DNA of 64,000 bases from Caprimulgus europaeus (GCA_907165065.1 OU015551.1:2542001-2606000); one strand, 5' to 3'. Positions 1-15,779 are shown, counted from the first letter of the stretch. Numbers and translations are program-made. Notes: a model not told the origin generated them from the sequence alone.

Positions 1-353
1 TGGGAATTTAATTCAAGGAAACTTTAATTGTAATGATGTGAGGCACTGTTTTGACTATGAAGTTGTGATCTGTCCTGATAAATGGATGCACTTTGATAGC
101 CAAGAACTTCTTCCCTTGTTTCATATTCCAAGCACTTACAGGAGGGAAAAAGAAATGTCAGAAAAATTCATTCTTTATAATGGGATAAGAGATTTTTGTG
201 GGCCATAGTTTTTTGGGGGATGGTTCTGTTTTTCCAGTTGGAAACCAAGTTGATATTTGGGTCAATAGAGTATGAAATATTTTAAAACTCATCTACATCA
301 TGATGTTCTGATCAGAAACCTCCAGACTGAAACCTCCATCTCTTTTCTTTCAG

Positions 354-439
354 TTTATTTAGATGGACTGAAGTCTCGAGATGAACTCTACAACCAAGTC
401 TTTGAAGAGCTTCACAACAAGCTTTTGAATTGTTTATAG
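354..439 (+). CDS. NMRK2: NMRK2, last coding exon (partial gene)
   Basis: Nicotinamide riboside kinase 2 phosphorylates nicotinamide riboside to NMN in the NAD+ salvage pathway. Only the C-terminal exon lies in the window. After the acceptor cttttctttcag (ending at 353) the frame reads (V)YLDGLKSRDELYNQVFEEL and on to LLNCL and stop at 437-439. This matches the C-terminal helix of the NMRK family (human NMRK2 has VVYLDGMKSREELF followed by a short helix ending LLNR). The entry phase (2 nt completing a Val codon) fits. NMRK2 rather than NMRK1 is chosen because NMRK2(+)-DAPK3(-)-EEF2(-)-PIAS4(+) is the human order and orientation. The ATP-binding part of the kinase is upstream of the window. 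The stop TAG is immediately followed by gtaaat, a good splice donor (see findings). Bases 1-353 are the preceding intron. Confidence 0.85.
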
Positions 440-538
440 GTAAATAATGTTCCTGTTTCTGAGGGGGTGAAGCATGAGGGGCTGACTGCTGGAAACATCC
501 CGTTTGGATCATCACATTTTCCCTTCTTTGCCTTTCAG

Positions 539-1830
539 GGTCTCAGGAAACCTGGAAGACCCGTGTACAGAATGATGTAAATAATACTTCAAAGTCAAAA
601 TGAAGGTTTATTTGTGTAAACTCTTCTTTTACTGTCCTCTGGAAAGTATCTTTTGTATATAATTGAGAGATGAAGATAACTTATTCACAACTCTGTGAGG
701 GACAGGACTCTTTTGGTTTGTTTTGGGTTGGTTTTTTTTAATTTTCTTATTTTCTATTCCACTGGCTTCAATGTAAGTTGAAAATGCATTTTTATAATGG
801 AACAAGTAGAGCTGCGTTGAGAAAAACAACTGACTCTTCTCCTTATGTGCTTCTGCAGGTATTAAGTCTTCATGTAAGGGCTTGCTTGTAATGTCATCTC
901 TTAAATTCAGTAAAATTCCCTTTAAAATCTCTGGTTTTGGGGTTGTTTTAATGTCAGTCAGCTTTCCTGGAGTTGGAAAAGGCACAAAACACACAGCCAG
1001 CCCCTGCTTTTTCACACAGCGTTCAACATTTCACCCCTGTGCAGCCTCCAACCTCCTCCTGGGCATTGCTGTTCTGGTGTCAGTGGTACCCCAGCCTGGA
1101 ACCCAGCTCAGCCACCCCACAGGGAGACTCAGAGGTGACATGGGGAGATATTTTTAAAGTGCTGCTATGAAACCAGTTTTCTGTCAGCCTCAGCTCCACA
1201 GCCTTTCTCACTTCACACTCCAAACACATTAACACATAAAGATACTACAGCTGAGTGTTCCCAAGGTGAGAAGTTTGGACAGAGGCCTCTTTCTGCCTTT
1301 TGCAATCCAGACCAGAACATCAGTTGATCCTAAATTCTCCAGCTCACTGAATATGGCTAAATTCCTGAATTCAAAATCCTAAAGGCAAATTGGTGGGATT
1401 TACTGGGGATGAGAGCAGCAGACTTGTATTAAAATTATGTTACCTTGGAAAACTCCTGTCAGGAATTAGCACATCCTCATTTCAGTTGGAAACAAACAGC
1501 ATTTAACCATCCTTGGAGCACATGTGCAGTCTATTTACTGACAGCCTTTTCCTTTAACTCGCTGTGCAAGTGTTGTCAGGAATCTGGGCTGTACAGAGCA
1601 GACACCCTGTGCAATTTGCCTTCAAAATGTGTCCTGCAGCACAGTTTACACCCAAACAGCTTTTATATTTTTGGTCAAAATCCTGCATTACCCCTCTGTA
1701 AAATGGAGGTACAGGAGGAGGTTCTGCTTTTTCAAATGCTCCTGGTGAGTTTGTAGACAGTCCACACATTTCTTACTCATCTGGGTTCTTCCTTTCTAGT
1801 AAAACTATAAATAAAATATCAGTGGAATTA
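539..1830 (+). other. NMRK2: Probable NMRK2 3' UTR exon and downstream region
   Basis: A polypyrimidine-AG acceptor (ccttctttgcctttcag, ending at 538) could begin a further, non-coding exon spliced to the donor right after the NMRK2 stop. No convincing coding frame follows. The first canonical AATAAA is at 1810-1815 and is the best visible poly(A) signal for the gene. The extent of the UTR is inferred, not shown. Confidence 0.4.
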
Positions 1831-2339
1831 GTTTTACTGATTTTTTTTTCCTCAGTATTTCAGTGAAATACAAAAGCTCCCACTCCAAGCAAGAGAGCAC
1901 AAAAGAAATAATTCAGCAAACACAATGGCAATATTGAAATAAATCATAACATGCTTGAGAAAGGAAGGGGGATGCTGTTCCTGAAGCAAAAACCCAGGGG
2001 TGAACCTTTATTCCCCTGCTAACCACGTCCTTGCTTTGAGAACAACATTCAATTCTGCCCGAGTTTCCTCTTTATGAACATCACAGCAATTCTTCACCAG
2101 CCTTTTAGGCAGAGCCTCTGCCCAGGAGCCAAGCAGTGACCTTCACCCAGGCAGCCTGGTGGGACACACGAGGAGCACAATGTGAGTGCCACAAAAAATG
2201 TCACCTCCTCTTCACTCCAACTGCTCTGTGCTGCCACCAGCCAGGCCTGGGGTAACATCTGCACTTGACTGTGCTGGGGACAACACCTCAGCTCCCCACG
2301 GATGGAGAATGGACTAGAACAGACCAGGACAGTTCAGTG

Positions 2340-2480
2340 GGAAGTGACCATCTAGTCAAACTGCCTGACCACCAGGGCTGACCAGAAGTTACAGCCTGTT
2401 AAACCATTCCCAGGGGTCCTGTCCCTGGATCCCAGGGAGAAGAGCTCAGCACCTCCATCTCCATGTTCCTGCTCAAGAAG
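2340..2480 (-). mobile_element. CR1 LINE fragment (minus orientation)
   Basis: The stretch contains typical CR1 3'-region text in reverse orientation (ctagtcaaactgcctgacca, then ccctggatcccagggagaag). The latter segment is repeated nearly identically at about 5937-6000. It is truncated and non-coding. Confidence 0.6.
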
Positions 2481-2509
2481 GGCAACAAAGCTGGGGAAGG
2501 GTCCAGAGC

Positions 2510-2900
2510 ACAAGCCTGATGAGGAGCAGCTGAGGGAACTGGGGTTGTTTAGTCTAGAGAAGAGGAGGCTGAGGGGAGACCTTCTCACTGTCTACAACAA
2601 CCTGACAGGAGGGGTAGCAAGGTGGGTGTGTCTCTTCTCCCAGGTAACATGATAGAACAAGAGGAAATGGCCTCAAGTTGCACCAGGGGAGGTTCAGATT
2701 GGATGTCAGGAAATACTTCACTGAAAGGGTTCTCAGGGAATGGAATGGGCTGTCCAGGGAGGTGGTGGAGTCACCATCTCTGGAGGTATTTAAGAGACAG
2801 GTAGATGAGGTGCTCAGAGATCTGGTTTAGCAGTGGACAGGTACGGTTGGACTCCATGATCGCAAGGGACTTTTCCAACCAAGCAGTTCTGATTCTATGA
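2510..2900 (+). mobile_element. CR1 LINE 3' fragment
   Basis: Order of blocks is that of an avian CR1 3' end: ctgagggaactggggttgtt, agaagaggaggctgagggga, gaacaagaggaaatggcctc, ggtggtggagtcaccatctc, and the terminal gacttttccaaccaagcagttctgattctatga-like tail. It is heavily 5'-truncated. It lies head-to-head beside the minus-oriented fragment at 2340-2480, so two independent insertions are likely. Confidence 0.85.
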
Positions 2901-3334
2901 CTCAAAGGTGATTCTTAAAGACTGACCCACCTAAAGACAGCCACCCACCACAACATCTGCTGGGTTTGCCATCCCTCTCATTCTCCTGCAGAGGCTCTCA
3001 GCCACATCAGGGCTGTCCCATCAAACCTCTCCCTGCCACCTCCTGCAACACCTCCACCTTGCCTGCCCTGCCTGCCCCTCAGCAGCCTGGCCCCTCCATC
3101 CCAGCCCTCCAGGTGTGGGACTGGCTCCACCGAGTCCCACTAATGCCCAGGAGAGCCCAGCTCTGGGAAGGGAACAAGCCCCAGGAGGTGGCCGTAGCCC
3201 CATTAACCCTTTCCCTCCCCAGGAGCAGCTGGGGAAGCTTCGGGGGGGGTGGGGGGGGCAGAACACAGGGAGCCCCAACATTCCCTCCTGGGAGACGCCA
3301 GAGAGTCCTTAGCAGCCACCAGCCAGGAGGGACC

Positions 3335-5282
3335 ATGGCACAGCCACCACAGCAGCTCCCAGCGTGCGGCCCCCAGGACCCTCAGGCACCCCGGCTCCTG
3401 CAGCCTTTCGTGCTCCCCAAAACCTTCTACCCCCCAGGTAGGGACCGACCCCGACCCCTGCAGCCGGGACGCTGGTGGGGGCCAGAGCGGAGCTGAGCGC
3501 CGCCCATCGCTCCCCTCTCCCTTTCAGGCTCAGCCAACCTGTGCCCACTGCCCGGGCAGGAGCAGCTCTTCCCCGCAGCCTGGGCACCCCCGGAGCCCCA
3601 GCCACCCCCAGCAGGTATGGCCCCCCTCTCTGCTCGGGCACCCCTCTCTGCCCGGGCCCCCCTCTCTGCTCGGGCACCCCCTCTGCTCGGGCACCCCGAC
3701 CCCCGCCCGCTCCCAGCATCCCCCCCACCCCCGGCACTTTTGGCCCGAGGCTTCAGCCAGCCCGGGCGAGGCTCCCTGCCCTCGCCTGCCTGACGCCCGC
3801 CCCCTCAATCCCACGGCCACACAATGCCCCAGGTCCTTGGCCCAGCTCTCCCGTTCCACCTCCTCGGGGCGAGTCTCCTCCCCGACTGGCAGCCCCGGCC
3901 ACAAGCTCCCCACCTGCTGCCGCAGAGCCGGGGGACCTGGGCCATCGGGGCCGGCTCGGCGGGTGCCCCTGGAGGGTCCCCCCGGCCCAGCACGGCTCCC
4001 ACTCCCCCACACAGGGATGCTGAGGGCTCCCTGCGGCTGCTGCTTCGACCCCCGCTTCTTCCTCATCAAGTGGATCATCCCCCACCCGCCTCCACTGGCC
4101 GCCTCCGCGCTCGGCCGCGGCACCATGGGAGGTCTCGGGACCCCCCTGGGCCACCCAACCTACAGCCGTCTGGGCAGCGTGGTGGCCCCAGTCCCCCTGG
4201 TGCTGCTGACATCTGTCCCCAGCAACGTGAACATCCAGGGACAGTCGGTGCCCGGCATCAGCTCCAGCACGGCCACCCCCGTGAACACCCTGGGCAGCAA
4301 CGTCCCCACCAGCCCCTATGCTGCCCCCCACAACCAAGCCCCTGGGGACCCTGAAGATGAGACCACAGTGACCGAGGAGATGCTGCTCCAAGAGGCCCTC
4401 AGGCTCTTTGGACACTCCTCAGACACTGTGGGGGTCGGCCATCAGGGTCCCAGCAGCAGCCCCATGCCTGGGGACACTGGCAGAGAGGGGACAGTGGTGG
4501 CCCCAGCCCCCTCAGAGCAGCTGGCATCCAACCCCAGTGAGGAGAACCTGGAGGGACAGGCTGTGCCCATCAACATCTCCAGCATGACCACCCCTGCACC
4601 GACACCCCCAGGCACCAACGTCCCCCCAGGCAGCGACGTCCCCCCAGGCAGTGATGTCCCCCCCAGCCCCTCTGCTGAGCCCCACCAAGACCTTGGGGAC
4701 GCTGAGGGAGACCTTACACTGCCCGAGGAGCTCTTCCTTGAGGAGTTCCTCAGGGTCTTCGCAGGCTCCATGGATGGGCAGGGGGTCAGCCAGGAGGGTC
4801 CCACCAGCAGCCCAAGGCCTGGGGACCCTGGGGACAGCGGCGCAGCTTTTCCCTCCTGTGAGTTCTCGCTGGAGCTGCTGGAGGAGCTCAGCTCTGACGA
4901 GAGCTACAGCGGCATCAAGGAGGACACAGACGCCCTGGAAGAGCTGCTCAAGGGCTGGGAGGACCAGGAGCCAAGTGGGGACACGGGCAGGGACCTGCCA
5001 TCACCCCAGCCCGCCCAGGGCGAGAAGAGGGTGAAGAAGAGGAGGGAGAAGCAGGGGGAGAAGCGGGGGGAGAGCCCCTTGGCAGAGCCAGGCACAAGCA
5101 CAGGGCTCTGTCAGGGAGCACAGGGGGGGGGGCTGGGGGGGATTAGACCCAGAGCAGGGAGGAGATGGGGGAGTGGGGGGGAAGGGGTGATTTGGGGGGT
5201 GGGGGAGGACGGGGTGTATTTGGGGGGGTATTTGGGGGTCACAGTACCTTTTCTGGGATTGTTCTCTTGTTTTTTCCATTAA
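3335..5282 (+). CDS. PRR22: PRR22-like proline-rich protein, three exons
   Basis: Proposed exons are 3335-3437, 3528-3614 and 4015-5282, all with GT/AG borders and matching phases (about 485 aa if the last frame is read to its stop). The start ATG sits in gggaccATGg. Exon 2 encodes an NLCPLPGQEQLFPA segment like human PRR22 NLYHPPDPEKEVFPA. Exon 3 opens with PCGCCFDPRFFLIKW, matching the hallmark PCGCFFDPRIYRIEW of PRR22. Acidic helical blocks rich in EE and LL (EEMLLQEALRLF, PEELFLEEFLRVF, SLELLEELSSDES) resemble the PRR22 C-terminal acidic region. PRR22 has no known biochemical role; the acidic Leu-rich blocks would suit a nuclear regulatory protein, but that is inference. Residues about 119-340 are a tandem duplication. 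The last about 60 codons, over G-runs, are doubtful: the frame ends inside ATTAAA at 5279-5284, so the true stop is probably earlier (5100-5160). Human PRR22 is on 19p13.3 but not adjacent to DAPK3. Confidence 0.65.
4179..4844 (+). repeat. Coding tandem duplication inside the PRR22-like gene
   Basis: Unit 1 (4179-4493, 105 codons) and unit 2 (4494-4844, 117 codons) both begin VVAP. Both run through an NxxGQxVP block, a Ser/Thr/Pro stretch, a GSxVPxSPxAxPH block, an acidic E-rich amphipathic segment ending in LRxF, and then GPxSSPxPGDxG. Unit 2 has an extra repeated PPGSDV element. Order and spacing are the same in both, so this is an in-frame duplication inside one exon. Confidence 0.8.
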
Positions 5283-5284
5283 AT
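5279..5284 (+). terminator. Candidate poly(A) signal ATTAAA of the PRR22-like gene
   Basis: ATTAAA followed within 25 nt by a T/G-containing stretch (ttctgtttctcc). It is the only good signal just after the gene. It overlaps the end of the open frame, which argues that the real stop codon lies upstream. Confidence 0.45.
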
Positions 5285-5867
5285 TCTGTTTCTCCAGCCC
5301 GGCTCGGTGCCTGTGTGGGAGGGGAGGGGGCACAGGGGGCACCAGGAAACGGCACCCAAGAGGCACCCAAAGCCCCACTGAGCCCCAAATCAGAGCCGGC
5401 GAGCCCCAAAGGGCACCGAGCCACCCCCGGGCTCAGCCGCTGCCAGCGGGGCAGGCAATGGCGGGGGGGACTGGCCTGTCCCCTTCCCCAGGAGAGCCAG
5501 GACAGACGGGTCCCTGCAGGACTCACGGACATGGCCCCACCCAGGATGCAGCACAGAGCCCCTGGGCCAAGGACAGAGCTTGGGGGGCCGGACACACACC
5601 CCAAGAAGGGCTGCAAGGCCTTGGGCTGGAACACGCCCAGCGTCCCCTCCGGCGGGGACCGGCCTCGCTGCAGAGCCCGTCACAGCCTCCAGCCCGTCCC
5701 GCCCTTCCCCGCTCCCACCGCCCTCAGCTCCACGGCCCGGCTTTGCCTCCCTGCCGCAGCAAAACAACCCCAAATCACCCCAGGAACGGCCAGGGAGGGA
5801 GCTGCAGGCCAGGCAGGGACTCTGTCCCCTTCCCTCCCTGCACCTTGGGCAGCCACAGCACCAGGGA

Positions 5868-6065
5868 AGGGGGAAAAATTGAACTGGATGAGCTTTAAGG
5901 TCCCTTCCAACCCCAAACCAGTGTGTGCTTCCCAGGAGCCCTGTCCCTGGATCCCAGGGAGAAGAGCTCAGCACCTCCATCTCCACATCCCTCCCTCAGG
6001 AAGCTGCAGAGAGCCATGAGCTCACCCCTCAGCCTCCTTCTCTCCAAACCAGACCAACCCAGAGT
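5868..6065. mobile_element. Degenerate CR1 fragments, mixed orientation
   Basis: A short plus-oriented CR1 3' piece (actggatgagctttaaggtc, ccttccaacccc) abuts a minus-oriented internal CR1 piece (cctggatcccagggagaaga through ctcagcctccttctctccaa). The minus piece matches the one at 2405-2475. Confidence 0.6.
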
Positions 6066-6508
6066 GAAGATTTGGTGGCAGTGCCACCCATGGCTGGCAC
6101 CTGGCTCCCACCTCATCATAAACTCTCCATGGCTGGTGACTAAATCGAGCTTCAGCGCTGTGGTGAGACAGGTGAGCGTGGTGAGATCTGCCAACACCGG
6201 CTAAAGATAGGATGTGCTGAAGCCCTTGTGGCACACCACGGAGGGAAGGTTCCCCACGTTGAAAGTACAGAACCTCTCCCACGGGATGAGCGTGGTGATC
6301 TTTTGGGTGCTAAAAAAAATAACTTGGCTGTGGCACCAGCACAACTCCCTTCAGAAGATTTTTTTTGGGCATGCCTTAGAAACATTACACTCCAGAAAAG
6401 CAGCTGCTACAGATTAACCAAGAAATCACCCCAAAAAAACCCCAACATGTTTATTTCGAGGGGTGTTTGAAACAGCCTGGGGTGAAGCAACCAGCAGCAA
6501 GTCAGATC

Positions 6509-6765
6509 ATAGAATCCCAGACTGGTTTGGGTTGGAGGGATCTCAAAGCTCACCCAGTCCCAACCCCCCTGCCAGCAGCAGGGACACCTTCCACTAGACC
6601 AGGTTGCTCAAAGCCTCATCCAACCTGGCCGAGAACACTTCCAGGGAGGAGCAGCCACAGCTTCTCTGGCCAACCTGGGCCAGGGTCTCACCACCCTCAC
6701 AGCCAAGAATTCCCCTGTGTGAAATGGTGTCACTGGTGAGATCCACCAACCTCATCCTCACGTTA
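6509..6765 (-). mobile_element. CR1 LINE 3' fragment (minus)
   Basis: Begins catagaatcccagactggtt and proceeds through caccttccactagaccaggt and cacttccagggaggagcagc, the reverse complement of an avian CR1 3' end. The same subfamily occurs at 16588, 27850, 41180 and 46126. Confidence 0.85.
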
Positions 6766-9061
6766 CATCCCTGTTTTCCAATTGTCTGGTCTGGAACGGG
6801 ATCACTGCAGCCAGAAACGAGACATGAGATGCTGATGGCATCACCTAGACTTCCACAAGCTATAAAAAGTCATATTTCCTTGTGTGCAAGCCCGTGCGTG
6901 CCTGGAGAGACCCACAACACTATAATTACACCGTGACACGGGCCGGCGCTCGTCAATGGGAGAGCCGAGGAACGCCGGGGCCAGGGACAGTGCGTTGTGA
7001 CTTGTCACCGATACCTTCTCAATCCATGTGACATGGGAGCATTCATGGAGCATTTCCCATGGATTAGCTGCAGCTCTGCTCACGGGCAGGAGACAAAAAA
7101 AGCAGCCCCAGCTCCTCAGGGTATGATTTCCACCAGGGTTTCCCCCGTGTGAACAGATGAGTGTGACCCTCGCCGGAGCAAGCTGTGCAAAACCATTTTT
7201 GCTTTCGTGAAGACATATAAGGGAAAAGACAGGGCCCTTGATTGAAGCCAGGCTGGAGGGAGTGAAAATTGAAGCCTAAAAAAAAGCACTTGGATATTCT
7301 GTGTCCACAGAGAATATAAAACACCCCAGGGCAGCGTTAGCAAAGAGGGAAACTGAGGCAGAACATCCCAGTACGTCACAGCGCCGCCCTGGGGACCAGC
7401 ACACGCCCTCGTTTCTGAGCATCACCCTCGTTCCTGTCAGCTGAGCTCCTACCAGATTTATTTCCCAGATGCTTTCCCCCCAGTAAATCCTCCTCCTCGG
7501 GGAGCAGGAGGCCTTTTCCCCCTTCTCTGCAGTAGCAGCCCGCTGAGCCTGTACCAGCACTCTGCCATGTCCAACCCTGAAGCCAACAGTAACAAAACCC
7601 ACCCCAAATTCTGCTTTTTTTCTTTAAAATAAAAAAGAAACTATTTTGGTGTTATCCTGTTATCCAGCAGGATGAAATCTGCTACAATTCCCTCCGGAGC
7701 AGTGTCCTGGGTGGGCAGCTGGGAAGGAGAGGGCAGTGCTAGACAGGGTGAATGGCCAGCGACTTCCAAGAGCCTTGAAACAGAAACCGGGGCACGAGGA
7801 GCGTCTGAGCAGCCTTTGCCCTGAGTCAGCTCTGTGCAGCTGGGGAACAGCTGCTGCTATGGGATATCCACACATCCTTCCACACACTGGCTCTGGGAAT
7901 GAACCCAGGAGTCCAGCTGAATCTGCACCCCAAACCCCAACCTTGAGGGGGATGATGAGAGCCCCAAACTCCCAGCCAGGCTCTGGCACCCCCACCAACA
8001 GTCAGAGTCACCCTCCAGCACCCCCAGGCACGGATCCTGCTCTGCCCTGGGACGCTGCCACCAGTCACGTCCTCACCCCCAGATGCCAAACGCCTTGGCC
8101 TGGTAAAACGGGCCAGACTAAAATTATCCCCCAGGCCGCGTGCCCCGCGGGTTGGGATGAAACCTACACCCCGTGGGACGTCAGCGGGGCTGCCCGAGGG
8201 CACAGGGCACTGCAGTGACAAATCAAAGCCTAAATTGAGCAAATCCCCTGGGGCTGGAGCTCCCCCCCCTCACTGCCCTGGGTGCTGGCGAGCCAGAGGG
8301 ACGCCTGCCATCCGCTGGGATTTGGCTGGTGGTTCCCTCAGATCAAATTCAGCTGGATCTTGGCTCCATCACCACGGGGCCGTGGGCAGTGGGAAGCCCT
8401 CGGTGCTCCCCAGCAGAAATCCGTGTGGAAAGGGGTGATTTGGCACCTCATCCCCCCCACCCCCATCCCCAGGCCAGGGGTGAGGGGACAGGGTTCAGCC
8501 AGCCCCTCAGCCATCAGCTGCTCTCCTGCACTTGCCACCACATCTCCTGGTGATGCCAGAGCCCAACAGCCCTTCCTGGTCCTGGTAATATTTGGGATAA
8601 TTCCTTATCCACTCTGTTCCTGTGCTGGTCCCCAGCAAAAGGGAGGATCCCTGGGGAAAAGGGGGAGGATCCCACAGAAACCCTTGGATCCTCCCCATTC
8701 CCCGAGCCCCAGGGACCTCCCCAAACCCCACAGACCTTCTCCAATTCCCAGGACCAGCCTCCAACCTTCCCAGAGCTCCCCAGACCAGCCCTACCCCCCC
8801 CACCAGGCAAGATGGGCTGGGGGCTCCAGTCCCATCCCCAGAGCCCCCTCCAAAGCCTGCAGGGAGCTCCGCCACCAGCTAAAAAATAAATAAATAAACC
8901 TTTCCCCTCCCAAATGAAGGAAATCCCTCTGGGACAGGAGCTCAAACACCATTTAGGGGCACAGCAGAGGAGCTGTCACCTCACAGCGTGTCCCTGCCCC
9001 CTTCCCACCACCCATCCTCCCACGGCAGGAGCCAAAGCGGCCGCCCCGGTGCACGGAAACC

Positions 9062-9067
9062 TTTATT
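9062..9067 (-). terminator. DAPK3: DAPK3 poly(A) signal
   Basis: TTTATT on the plus strand (AATAAA on the minus strand) about 700 nt past the DAPK3 stop, with a short T-poor stretch and GC-rich sequence downstream on the minus strand. It implies a 3' UTR of about 9045-9766. Confidence 0.6.
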
Positions 9068-9429
9068 TTGTTAAAAGGGGGGAGCACCCGGTGGGACCGA
9101 GGGCTGGGGTGGGTTCAGGGGGATGCAACGTCCCAGGGGAATTGGGGACAGCCAGGGTCACCCATGGGGACAGCCAGGGTCACCCACGGGGCTGCAGCGT
9201 GTTGGGAATCAGTCCTCAGTCATGGCTCACGCGTGGCAGACACCGAGTTGCTGCCAAGGTTTAGAGGAAGGGGGGAAGGGGGGTCTCCCCACCAAGACCC
9301 CCTCCCTAGGCAGGGTGCTGGGGCACCTGGGTGGGATGGGGAGAAGCGGCCCCCGAGCCCTGCAGCAGTGAGGGGGGAGCAGACGAACAGGCAAGCCAAG
9401 CCAGAGTCGCTCGCAGGAAACCAAAACCC

Positions 9430-9561
9430 AGGTGAGCACAAGGGGAAGCCCCCTCTCAAGTGGGGGGTCCCCAAGGTGAGCACAAGGGGAAGCCCCCTCT
9501 AAAGTGGGGGGTCCCCAAGGTGAGCACAAGGGGAAGCCCCCTCTCAAGTGGGGGGTCCCCA
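9430..9561. repeat. 44-bp tandem repeat, three copies, in the DAPK3 3' UTR
   Basis: The unit begins aggtgagcacaaggggaagc and ends tggggggtcccca. Three head-to-tail copies differ at one or two positions. They lie between the DAPK3 stop codon and its poly(A) signal. Confidence 0.9.
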
Positions 9562-9766
9562 TGGAGGCCCCCCCCGGCACATCACCGCGAGCCCAGCACA
9601 GACCGGGGTCGTTTACCGAAGGCTGTCGGTGGATCAGCTCCTCCGGTGAGCAAGGGGCAGAGCCATCGAGGTCCCTTCGGCGCTGCCGTCACCGCACCCA
9701 GCTCGGGGACGCCGGGAAGAACGTCCCAACGTCGGCTCCGGGGCAGCGACCCCGGCGCCGGCCGAG

Positions 9767-14529
<4,763 letters not shown>

Positions 14530-14567
14530 GGCGGCGGGACCCTCACGGGGCCAAAGCTGCCCCGACC
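14530..14567 (-). other. DAPK3: DAPK3 5' UTR part of the first coding exon
   Basis: On the minus strand the acceptor cctccgctcacag ends at 14568, so the exon with the start codon carries 38 nt of leader (ending gtcccgccgccATG). This implies at least one upstream non-coding exon. Confidence 0.6.
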
Positions 14568-15499
14568 CTGTGAGCGGAGGAGGACGCCGGGGAGTCACCG
14601 GGGATCAGCACCTGCGGCACCAGAAAAAGGGGGTTCACACCCTGGGAGCTGCACCCCGACACGAGCCACGGCTGGGCCCTGCTCAGGGCCAGGACCTGGC
14701 ACAGGGACCCCGGCCCCTCAAGGGGACGGGGGGTTGGGAGCCCCGCAGCAGCGCAGCCTCAGGCCGTGGGGCGGTTGTGGGGCCGAGCCCCAGATGAGTC
14801 CTGGCCCCCAGCCCACAGCCCGAGGCTCAGGGGACCCCCCTGCCCCCCCTGGGGACAGAGGAGGGAACAGGGGCAGCGGCTGCCTGGGCCCCATGGCCAC
14901 CCTGGGCCCCATCCTCAACCCCAAAGCCCTTGTGACCAGAGCCAGTGACACCGGGCCACGGCGGAGGGACCCCCCAACCCAGCCAGCAGCCCCCCCCCCC
15001 CTCCCTTCCTGCACCCCCAAACCCACAGCTCCTTCCTATCCCACAGCCCCCCATCTGCATCCCCCACTGCCCCTCCCTGCCCCATAGGCCTCAAACCCAC
15101 AGCCCCCCACCTTAAATCCCTGCCCCATAGACCCCATACCCATAGCCCCTCCCTGCCCTACAGCCCCCAAACCCACAGTCCCGCCCTACCCCACAGCCCC
15201 TCCCTGCCCTATAGCCCCCACACCCCCAGCCTCCCACCCCATAGCCCCCAAACCCCACAGCCCCTTCCTTTATCCCATTGCCCCCCATCCACGGCCCCTC
15301 CCTACCCCATAACCCCCCCAATTCCACACATCCCCCATCCCCCACAGCCCCTCCCTGCCCCACACCCGCCAAACCCCCCCCAAATCCAACCCATCACTCC
15401 TCTCCCACCCCCACCAGCCCTCAAACCCCCTCCCTGCCCCATAACCTCACCCCCACAGCCCCCACATTTCTCCACCCCACCTCCCTCGCCCCCCCCAAC

Positions 15500-15610
15500 C
15501 TGGGCCGCCGCCGCCCTCGTCGCCGCCGCCGCATTCCAACACTGCTACCGGCTCCGCCCACTTTTAAGCTCCGCCCACCTTTTGGCTCCGCCCACTCTCA
15601 GCGCAACGCG
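15500..15610 (-). promoter_or_regulatory. DAPK3: DAPK3 promoter and probable non-coding exon 1
   Basis: On the minus strand several GGGCGG GC boxes and a TTAAAA element (in gggcggagcttaaaagtggg) precede a GCG-trinucleotide-rich leader. The leader ends ggcggcggcccag followed by gttggg, a usable donor at 15499/15500. The CpG content rises sharply here. The transcription start is inferred to lie near 15540. Confidence 0.5.
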
Positions 15611-15773
15611 CGGGGAGTGGGCGGAGCCAAAAGGGGGGCAGAGCCAAGAGCTCCCGCCCACCTGCGGCTCTATTTCTCCACCGAGTCCTCCCGCCCGCAA
15701 GGGGGCGCCCTATTTCTCCCCCACCCACACTTTTATCACCATTCTCCAATTTTTAATTTTTTTTTTTGGTAAT

Positions 15774-15779
15774 TTTATT
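15774..15779 (-). terminator. EEF2: EEF2 poly(A) signal
   Basis: TTTATT on the plus strand (AATAAA on minus), about 470 nt beyond the EEF2 stop. A 3' UTR of roughly 0.5 kb is typical for this gene. On the minus strand an A-rich run follows at the expected cleavage distance. Confidence 0.7.

Larger units (their letters stand above)
5285..9044. other. Intergenic region, PRR22-like gene to DAPK3 3' end
   Basis: The stretch is GC-rich with many overlapping unsupported open frames. Apart from the CR1 fragments listed separately I see no exon with homology, no RNA gene and no conserved splice structure. The two flanking genes converge here. Confidence 0.6.

Noticed and set aside
1-207. Open frame at the left edge (about 68 codons ending at the tag near 207)
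   Set aside because: It does not match the preceding NMRK2 exon, which should encode the YQKYRQEME-type helix, and there is no proper donor joining the exon at 354.
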